From positions 1-19,092 of the forward strand of contig JAPLIW010000278.1 in the NCBI GenBank assembly GCA_026388915.1: 19,092 nt of DNA, given 5' to 3'. Origin of the DNA: Deltaproteobacteria bacterium (GTDB lineage: Bacteria; Desulfobacterota; SM23-61). The first letter of the stretch is position 1. Each line of letters starts with the position of its first letter. Below the pieces are notes generated by a model that was not told the origin of the DNA, did not search any database, and saw nothing but the letters and a program-made list of their open reading frames with translations. Both the position numbers and the translations under genes were made by a program. Of the stretch, positions 5,582 through 13,483 are shown in pieces.

Positions 5582-8500
5582 CCTTAGGATCCTTCTTTCT
5601 TTTTTTATGCGAAAAGACAATCCGACAAAGAACTCCCCTCCCTGATTGATTCTGGAAATGGATGGAGCCTCCCAAGGCTTCCACGATGTCCTTGGAGATG
5701 GAGAGACCCAGGCCCAAACCGCCCCGCTTTCCCCTTTTCGTGGTGTAGAAGGGCTCAAAGATATGGGGACGGATCTCTTCCGAAATTCCGGGCCCCTGAT
5801 CCCGAACCCGGATGACGATTTTCTCCTGCTTTTTTTCCACGGCGATATGGACTACCCCCTGAAGCGGCGATGCTTCCACCGCGTTCTTGATCGTGTTGAA
5901 GAGCACCTGTCGAACCGGACCCGCCGGGAGCCGGGCCTTCAGGGGGGGCAGATCGAATTGGATGGACACCTTTCGTTCGCGACATTCATCTTTCAACAGG
6001 GAGGTGACATCCTGGATCATCTGATCGAGGGTCCATTCTTCCTGATCCTCGTCGGGGGGGCGGTAAAGCTCGAACATCTGGCGCACGATCCGGGCGATCC
6101 GGTTGATCTCCTTCTGGCTGCGGTCGCTGTAGTGATGGTATTGGTGTTCCAGCGGGACGGCATCTTTGATGAGCATGAAGGCACCCTTGATGCCTGCCAG
6201 CGGGTTGTTGATCTCATGGGCGATCCGTGCGGCCAGGACCCCCGTGGCCGCCATTTTTTCGATTTCCGTCCGTTGCTGCTCCAGTTGCTGGATTCGGGTG
6301 GTCCGCTCTTCCACCATCTGTTCCAGGTGGGCCCGGTAGTCGGCCAATTCCTTTTCGGTCCGCTTCCGTTCGGAGATGTCCCGGAAAAATCCGATCATGC
6401 ACTCTTCCCCACGGAAGACCGTGCGGATGGCGGAAATTTCGATCAGAACCGTATGCCCCTTTTTATGGCGGATGACCAGCTGGACGAGACCCGCTTCCCC
6501 GGCTTCCCTCTGCCGGGTCCAGTATTGACTCGAGGCCGTCTCCCGGTGAGCGGGATGGATGATCTCATGGAAAGGGATTCGGCTCAATTCCTCCTCGGTA
6601 TAACCGGTGATCTTTTGGGCCTCCTCGTTGCCAAATACGCAAACCACCTTTCTCGGTTGATCGCCCTTGAAGACCACAATCCCCAGGCCGGAAATGCCCG
6701 CGGCCTCCACCAGGCTCCGGTTCCTTAGCTCCGATTCTATCAGGGCTCCCACCGTGCGACGCAATTCTTGAAAGAGCTGGGCATTGGCAATGGCTCCGGC
6801 AATCCGGCTGGCCACTTTCTCGGCCATTTCCAGATCGGCGCGGGTATAGGCATTCGGCTTGCAGGACGAAATACTAAGAATCCCGATGACCCGGTCTTCC
6901 CGGATGAGCGGAACACTGATCACCGATTGCCTACCGGCTTCAAAGGCAGCGTTCAGCTTCGGAAATTTCCTGAGCGCCTCTTCCAGATTCTCTTTATGGA
7001 TGAAAAGGCTGGACCGGGTTTTATAGACTTCCTCCGTCGCCGTTCCATCCAGGGGGAGGATGGTTCCCACCTCCCGACCGGGTATGGGCACACCGGAGAC
7101 ATGGGTAACGGCTAGGGATCTCTCCTCGGGATTTATCATGACGATGTCTATGTTTTCAAATTCAATGAGCTTCCGGACTTCCTCGGCGAATCGCTCGTAG
7201 ACCTCCTCAATATTCAGGCTGGAGCTGATGATCCTGGTGATCTCGGCCATCAGGGCGTTTTCCTCGGCCCACCGCCGGGCGGCTTCCTCGGCTTTCTTCC
7301 GTTCGGTGATATCCCGGGTGACTCCGAGGAGTTCAACGATATTCCCCTCTGCGTCGCGAATGGCGCTGATCTTGGTCTCGGCCCAAACAAAGGACCCGTC
7401 CTTGCAACGGTGTTGCAGTTCCAGGGTCCGGGTCCGGGACAAATTCCTGGCATCCTTCTTTTCCTCGATCAATTCTTCCGCGTACAGCTTCTGGATTAGG
7501 GCCCAGGAATCGGGAGAATAGGCCTTCTCCGTGGGTTCGGCCATAGCCTCTTCCGGAGTGTAACCCCGCAGGCGGGTGACTGCGGGGCTGACATAGGTGA
7601 GACGCAGGTTCATGTCCGTGGTCCAGATCACATCCGTGGCATTTTCGGCCAGCAGCCGGTAGCGGCGCTCGCTCTCCCGCAGATCCTCTCCAGCTTTCTT
7701 CCGGTCCGAAATATCTTGGGTGATCCCGACAAGGAAAGCGATGTTCCCCTCCGAATCGAAGACCGGCTTGACCCGGCTCTCGGCCCAGAAGGTGGAACCA
7801 TCCTTGCGGCGGTATTCCAGCACCAGGATCTGGGGCTGAGGCTGCTCCTTGGGCTCCTTCTTTTCCTTGGCCAGCTCTTGGGTGTACACCTTCCAGATGT
7901 GGGCGACGGAATCAGGGTTCAACCGATCTTTCTTTTTTTGGGCCATCAGTTCTTCCGGGGTATACCCCAGCATGCGCGTCACTCCGGGACTCACATAAGT
8001 TAGACGCAAATTTCGATCCGCAGCCCAGATGAAATCGCTGACATTTTCGGCCAGCAGCCGGTACCGGAACTCATTTTCCTTGAGGGCTTCTACCGCCCGT
8101 TTTTTCTCGCTGATATCCATCCCATAGCAGGCGATCTTGGCGACTCGCCCCTCTTCATCCAGAATGGGGCTGAAGCTTTTTCCCAGCCACAACCCCCGCT
8201 GGTAGTCTTCGAAAAAAACGGGCTTCCCGGTGCTGAGGACCTCCAGGGCTTTGCTCCGATTCACCCGGTTTTCTTCCGGGGTAATAAGGTCCTGGATATT
8301 TCTGCCGATCAGGGGCTTTCCGTCGCTTCCAAAGAATCGTTCGAAAGCTTGATTGTAAACCAAAATCTTCCCATCCGATCCGACCAGGAATTCCACCGCC
8401 GGGGAAGCATCCAGGAGTGCGCGGATGGTCTTTTCGCTTTCCGCCAGCGCCGCCTCCATCTTCTTTCGCTCGGTGATGTTCTCGGCCAACAGCAGGGTCG

Positions 8501-8897
8501 CCGGCCGCCCCTCCCACTCGATCAGGCTCACGCTGAATTCCACCCAGAGGACCCGCCCCCCGTCGGCTACCGCGCGAAAAGAATAGACCTTGGGTACTTC
8601 CTCCCCGCGGAGCCTTTGGGCGTAACGGCTCATGACCATGGGCCGGTCATCCGGGTGGACCATACTAGCCAGGAACTCGGGGGTGAGCTCTTCGATGGGT
8701 TTCTTAAAAAAATCACTGGCCCGGGCGTTGGCGTACCGTAATCTCCCATCTTGGTACACAATAATCCCCTGGACGGCATTTTCCACGATCGTCCGGTATT
8801 TTTCTCCCGGCTCTTCCCGCACAACCAGACCCTTCTTTTTCCGGGAGGCCGCCTTTTTCAGATTTTTAGCGATCGCTTCCATGAAAGGTATTCCCAT
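5574..8897 (-). CDS. Multi-PAS/GAF sensor histidine kinase
   Basis: A 1107-residue kinase with no evident membrane segment, so probably cytoplasmic. Domain order: PAS1 (about 33-147), PAS2 (153-270), PAS3 (277-402), PAS4 (411-536), GAF (548-712), PAS5 (725-848), a coiled coil (848-880), HisKA with H-box RIAHEINNPL (His894), then HATPase with N-box NTIKNAVEA (1001-1009), DQGPG (1033-1037) and GLGLGLS (1060-1066). PAS3 and PAS4 are close duplicates: both begin RYRLLAEN and contain LRLTYVSP and GYTPEE. The ATG at 8897 is preceded by GTGAAAGG with no spacing; an ATG at 8882 is the alternative. The stop overlaps the next gene's start, marking the response regulator as its likely partner. The ligands of the PAS and GAF domains cannot be read from the sequence. 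Confidence 0.93.
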   Translation of the reverse strand: MGIPFMEAIAKNLKKAASRKKKGLVVREEPGEKYRTIVENAVQGIIVYQDGRLRYANARASDFFKKPIEELTPEFLASMVHPDDRPMVMSRYAQRLRGEEVPKVYSFRAVADGGRVLWVEFSVSLIEWEGRPATLLLAENITERKKMEAALAESEKTIRALLDASPAVEFLVGSDGKILVYNQAFERFFGSDGKPLIGRNIQDLITPEENRVNRSKALEVLSTGKPVFFEDYQRGLWLGKSFSPILDEEGRVAKIACYGMDISEKKRAVEALKENEFRYRLLAENVSDFIWAADRNLRLTYVSPGVTRMLGYTPEELMAQKKKDRLNPDSVAHIWKVYTQELAKEKKEPKEQPQPQILVLEYRRKDGSTFWAESRVKPVFDSEGNIAFLVGITQDISDRKKAGEDLRESERRYRLLAENATDVIWTTDMNLRLTYVSPAVTRLRGYTPEEAMAEPTEKAYSPDSWALIQKLYAEELIEEKKDARNLSRTRTLELQHRCKDGSFVWAETKISAIRDAEGNIVELLGVTRDITERKKAEEAARRWAEENALMAEITRIISSSLNIEEVYERFAEEVRKLIEFENIDIVMINPEERSLAVTHVSGVPIPGREVGTILPLDGTATEEVYKTRSSLFIHKENLEEALRKFPKLNAAFEAGRQSVISVPLIREDRVIGILSISSCKPNAYTRADLEMAEKVASRIAGAIANAQLFQELRRTVGALIESELRNRSLVEAAGISGLGIVVFKGDQPRKVVCVFGNEEAQKITGYTEEELSRIPFHEIIHPAHRETASSQYWTRQREAGEAGLVQLVIRHKKGHTVLIEISAIRTVFRGEECMIGFFRDISERKRTEKELADYRAHLEQMVEERTTRIQQLEQQRTEIEKMAATGVLAARIAHEINNPLAGIKGAFMLIKDAVPLEHQYHHYSDRSQKEINRIARIVRQMFELYRPPDEDQEEWTLDQMIQDVTSLLKDECRERKVSIQFDLPPLKARLPAGPVRQVLFNTIKNAVEASPLQGVVHIAVEKKQEKIVIRVRDQGPGISEEIRPHIFEPFYTTKRGKRGGLGLGLSISKDIVEALGGSIHFQNQSGRGVLCRIVFSHKKRKKDPKDG

Positions 8898-8914
8898 CCT
8901 TTCACCGGAGAGAT

Positions 8915-8953
8915 CGCCGAGAATGCAGAGTCTTGTTCTCTGCGTCCTCGGCG
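8915..8953. repeat. Two-step hairpin in the PAS kinase leader
   Basis: CGCCGAG and CTCGGCG (7 bp) enclose GCAGAG and CTCTGC (6 bp) around a 7-nt loop. It lies 18 bases upstream of the kinase start, between that start and the palindromic element. It may be a regulatory hairpin or a small repeat of the genome. Confidence 0.6.
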
Positions 8954-9028
8954 CTACTTGCGTTCAATCCTCCCCCCCACCCTAACCGTTCGGCTGAGCT
9001 CACGTCGAAGCCCTCCCCCTCGAGGGGG

Positions 9029-9169
9029 GAAGGTGTGAAAAAATCGAATTAGTTCTTTGTCACGTCATTCCGGCGAAAGCCGGAATCCAGTGTTTTCAAG
9101 GATTTACGAACTTACTGGACCCCGGTTTTCACCGGGGTGACGGCTGAAAATCAATTTTTTCACACCTTC
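9029..9169. repeat. Palindromic repeat element, copy 2 (same core, different outer arms)
   Basis: The core GTCATTCCGGCGAAAGCCGG (from 9064) and its partner CCCCGG...CCGGGG (9120-9136) match copy 1 at 132-268. Here the outer arms are GAAGGTGTGAAAAAATCGA (9029-9047) and its near-complement at 9151-9169, with 18 of 19 matching, unrelated to the arms of copy 1. C/G-rich runs outside the arms (CCCTCCCC and its complement) extend the symmetry. The element lies between the MaoC-type gene and the PAS kinase, and the MaoC-type reading frame ends inside it. Confidence 0.85.
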
Positions 9170-9947
9170 GGGGAGGGGAGGGAGGGGGTGATTCCTTTTG
9201 TACCTTGATCTGCAGTTTTTCTCCGGGAATGACCGGGCTGCTGAAGCGGGCCGAATAGGATTTCACTTTTCCCGAATCTCCTTTCAAGACCTCCTGAACG
9301 AAACAGCGGCATACGACTCCATAGGTACAGAGGCCGTGGAGGATGGGCTCCTGGAAGCCCACCATCTTGGCGATGGCCGGGTCGATGTGTAAAGGATTCC
9401 GGTCTCCGGACATCCGGTAGAGGGCGGCCTGGTTCACGTCGGTCTGCGCGTCCAGGATGAAGTCCGGGTTCTTCGGGGGGATCGGGGGGACATCCTTCTT
9501 CGGTTGGGCCGGCCCACCGAATCCCCCGGACCCGCGCACAAAGGCGCTCACCCAGTTGGTGCAGACGGGAGCTCCGCCTTTTTCCCGGGTATCGAAGCGC
9601 ATGACGATCAAAGCTCCTGAACCTTTATCGTAAACCCCTTCCAGGGTCGTGGTGGTCTGCACGGTGCCGCCCTTGGGCAGGGGGTTGTGAATCTGCAGAC
9701 CCTGCTCCCCGTGAACCACCATGGCGAAATTGGCTTGGGTGGACAAGAAGGCCTCGGCCCCGGCATTCGACGGCAGGATGACTCCGTAGGTAGGAAAAGC
9801 TTTAAAATCCTTCGCCCCCTCATAGACGTATTCCAGGTTTTGTTTGGTGAACCCGACCCCCAGGGCGTAAATAATCAAGTCCCTCTCGCTGTAAGTAAAT
9901 TCGTAAGGCCCCCAGGTTTTTCCCACCGACTCCAGATTCAGCGCCAT
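9129..9947 (-). CDS. MaoC-type (R)-specific enoyl-CoA hydratase, C-terminus altered by a repeat
   Basis: The start at 9947 (MALNLES) is chosen because GGAGGAGAAC directly precedes it; the frame opens six codons earlier. The 272-residue product resembles double-hotdog 2-enoyl-CoA hydratases. An N-terminal hotdog (about 10-140) is followed by the catalytic hotdog with hydratase-2 motif YRMSGDRNPLHIDP (178-191), where Asp182 and His187 are the expected dyad, and GF-EPILHGLCTYG (197-210). It would hydrate trans-2-enoyl-CoA to (R)-3-hydroxyacyl-CoA. After GEKLQIKVQ (about 242-250) the sequence becomes SPPPSPPRRCEKIDFQPSPR, encoded by the flank and arm of the palindromic element. The last strands of the second hotdog appear lost, and activity is therefore uncertain. 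Confidence 0.85.
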   Translation of the reverse strand: MALNLESVGKTWGPYEFTYSERDLIIYALGVGFTKQNLEYVYEGAKDFKAFPTYGVILPSNAGAEAFLSTQANFAMVVHGEQGLQIHNPLPKGGTVQTTTTLEGVYDKGSGALIVMRFDTREKGGAPVCTNWVSAFVRGSGGFGGPAQPKKDVPPIPPKNPDFILDAQTDVNQAALYRMSGDRNPLHIDPAIAKMVGFQEPILHGLCTYGVVCRCFVQEVLKGDSGKVKSYSARFSSPVIPGEKLQIKVQKESPPPSPPRRCEKIDFQPSPR

Positions 9948-9988
9948 GTTCTCCTCCTTTCGCAAGAGTAATAGAAGTAATAGGAAAT

Positions 9989-10091
9989 CGTTACTGGTTT
10001 CTGGTTACTGGTTACTCGTTACTATTGCTCGTTGCTCGTTACTGGTTGCTCGCCGCTGGGTGCTCGTTACTCGTTACCGGTTGCTCGTTGT
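9989..10091. repeat. Degenerate heptamer array, locus 1
   Basis: Repeated 7-bp units of the form GTTACTG, GTTACTC, GTTGCTC and GTTGCTG run head to tail between the NAD synthetase stop and the MaoC-type start. The second locus is at 13343-13480. The array is translated in open frames as LLVT/LLVA strings but is not a gene. It fills almost the whole intergenic space. Confidence 0.85.
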
Positions 10092-10116
10092 CTTTTTTTT
10101 TCAACCAGCAACTCTT

Positions 10117-11865
10117 TTAGTTTTTCGCCTTCACCCGGTACCGGTTCGTGATCGGCAGCCGGCGATCCCGTCCGAAGGCCCGGGGGGTGATTTTGACTCC
10201 GGGAGAAGCCTGTCGCCGTTTATACTCATTGAGGTCCACCTTGCGGATGACCTCTTCCACCATTTGGCGATGAAATCCCCGGGAGACGATGGTCTCCGGA
10301 TTCTGGTCCTCCTCGACGTAGGCCTGGAGGATCGGGTCCAGGGTTTCATAGGGGGGAAGGGAGTCGGTATCCTTCTGGTTGGGGCGGAGCTCCGCCGAAG
10401 GAGGCTTCTCCATGACCCGCGAAGGGATGACCGGCGGGGAACCCGTCGAATTCCGGTACGCGGACAGCTCATAGACCAGGGTTTTAGGAACGTCTTTGAT
10501 CACCGCGAAACCGCCGGCCATGTCCCCGTAGAGGGTGCAGTACCCGACCCCGATCTCGCTCTTGTTCCCGGTGGTCAGGACCAGCCAGCCGAATTTGTTG
10601 GAAAGGGCCATGAGAAGATTCCCCCGGATTCGGGCCTGGATATTTTCTTCGGTTACATCCGGCTTCTTCCCCTGAAAGGTGGGCTCCAGCGTTTTCAGGT
10701 AGGAAGCCAGGACTCCGTCGATGGGCAGGACTTGGAAATCAATTTCCAGGTTTTGCGCCAGAGATCGGGCATCTTCCAGGCTTTCCGGCGAGGAATACAT
10801 GGAGGGCATGGCCACTCCGACTACGGATTCTTTTCCCAGCGCATCCACCGCGATGGCGGCGGAAAGGGAGGAATCGATCCCCCCGCTCAGCCCCAAAATC
10901 ACCTTCCGGAAGCCGTTCTTGCGGACATAGTCCCTGGTTCCCAGAACCAGGGCCCGGTAGATCTCTTCCAGCCTGCCCAGGGTCACGGCGGTTCGGGGGG
11001 GGAGGCTTTCCCCCCTCTTTCCCTTTTTCGGCGGCCGGAGCCGGATCCGCCGCAGTCTTCCTTCGGGCAGGGAACCCAGCTTTTCTTTTCTCCTCCGGGG
11101 ATCATGGAGCCGGTGGAGAAGGATTTCATCCAGGGGCAGGTCAACGGCCAGGAGTTCTTCCTCGAAGGCTCGTGCTTCAGCGACAACCTCCCCGCGTTGA
11201 TCGAGAACCATGGACCCGCCGTCAAAGACCAGCTCATCCTGCCCTCCCACCAGGTTGACATAGGCTACGTAGGCCGAATAGTCCCAGGCCCGGGTGGAAA
11301 GCATCCTGCGGCGAAAATCCCTTTTCCCGGCATGAAAGGGGGACGAAGAGATGTTCACGATCAGCGTGGCCCCGCCCTGGAGGCACTGGGTCCGGGTGGG
11401 GTCTCCGGGATACCAGATGTCCTCGCAGATATTCACCCCGACGACCGCTCCCCCCAGTTCAAAAACCAGGAAATCCCGCCCCCTTGGAAAATACCGCTCT
11501 TCATCAAAGACCCCGTAGTTGGGAAGGTAGATCTTATGGTAAACCCCGGCCAGCCTTCCATCCTGAAGGATGGCCGCGGCGTTGTAAATATCATCCTGCA
11601 GGTCGGCAAATCCGACGATGGCGGTAATCCCCCGGGTGGCCCGGGCGACTTTTTTTAAAGCCTCCACGTTGTCTCGAACGAAGGTGGAGTTCAAGAGGAG
11701 ATCTTCCGGGGGATAGCCCGGCAGGACCAGCTCCGGGAAGGCCACCACGTCTGCCCCCCATTCCCGGGCCCGTTCAATCATCTCCATGATCTTGCGGGCG
11801 TTGCCCGGCAGGTCTCCCACCGTTACATTGATCTGCCCCAGGGCCAGACGGAGATTTTTATTCAT
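10117..11865 (-). CDS. nadE: NAD+ synthetase, glutamine-dependent
   Basis: A 582-residue two-domain enzyme making NAD+ from deamido-NAD+, ATP and glutamine in the cytoplasm. The N-terminal nitrilase-type glutaminase has the triad Glu45 (FPELVLPGY), Lys111 (HKIYLP) and Cys147 (NICEDIW). The C-terminal synthetase has the PP-loop LGLSGGIDSS (324-333), then TTGNKSEIGVGYCTLYGDMAGG, which binds deamido-NAD+ and ATP. Length and all motifs are normal, so it should be functional. The ATG at 11865 follows AAAGGATTT. Only 34 bases separate it from the upstream sigma-54 regulator, so the two are probably co-transcribed. That links NAD synthesis, a glutamine-consuming step, to the ammonium-sensing block. 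Confidence 0.96.
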   Translation of the reverse strand: MNKNLRLALGQINVTVGDLPGNARKIMEMIERAREWGADVVAFPELVLPGYPPEDLLLNSTFVRDNVEALKKVARATRGITAIVGFADLQDDIYNAAAILQDGRLAGVYHKIYLPNYGVFDEERYFPRGRDFLVFELGGAVVGVNICEDIWYPGDPTRTQCLQGGATLIVNISSSPFHAGKRDFRRRMLSTRAWDYSAYVAYVNLVGGQDELVFDGGSMVLDQRGEVVAEARAFEEELLAVDLPLDEILLHRLHDPRRRKEKLGSLPEGRLRRIRLRPPKKGKRGESLPPRTAVTLGRLEEIYRALVLGTRDYVRKNGFRKVILGLSGGIDSSLSAAIAVDALGKESVVGVAMPSMYSSPESLEDARSLAQNLEIDFQVLPIDGVLASYLKTLEPTFQGKKPDVTEENIQARIRGNLLMALSNKFGWLVLTTGNKSEIGVGYCTLYGDMAGGFAVIKDVPKTLVYELSAYRNSTGSPPVIPSRVMEKPPSAELRPNQKDTDSLPPYETLDPILQAYVEEDQNPETIVSRGFHRQMVEEVIRKVDLNEYKRRQASPGVKITPRAFGRDRRLPITNRYRVKAKN

Positions 11866-11899
11866 TTAAGAAATCCTTTGACGGCGATCGGTCGGTTTT

Positions 11900-13342
<1,443 letters not shown>

Positions 13343-13480
13343 GGTTCCTCGTAACTTGTTACTCGTTGCTGGTTGCTTGTTGCTCGTTGCTGGTCGCTGG
13401 TTACTGGTTACTCGTTGCTCGTCATCGGGGCTCGGCTCTGGACAGAACGAGGAACCAGTAACGAGGAACGAGCAACGGTT
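13343..13480. repeat. Degenerate heptamer array, locus 2, with an inverted arm
   Basis: Units such as GTTACTC, GTTGCTG and GTTGCTC run from 13343 to 13423, then a 22-base spacer, then the same units in opposite orientation (AACGAGG, AACCAGTAACGAGG, AACGAGCAAC) from 13446 to 13480. Transcribed RNA could fold the two arms together into a long imperfect hairpin between the kinase and regulator genes, which might uncouple or tune their expression. The family is shared with locus 1 at 9989-10091. Confidence 0.85.
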
Positions 13481-13483
13481 TTC

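Noticed and set aside
5582..5758. Extended N-terminus of the response regulator
   Set aside because: It lies inside the kinase gene in another frame, and the receiver domain begins right after the coupled ATG at 5581.
9989..10091. Possible CRISPR array
   Set aside because: Units are only 7 bp, contiguous and degenerate, without unique spacers of constant length.
9946..11658. A 570-codon plus-strand open frame opposite nadE
   Set aside because: It is the antisense shadow of a clearly conserved gene; its composition is that of a GC-rich complementary frame, and its start is in the heptamer array.
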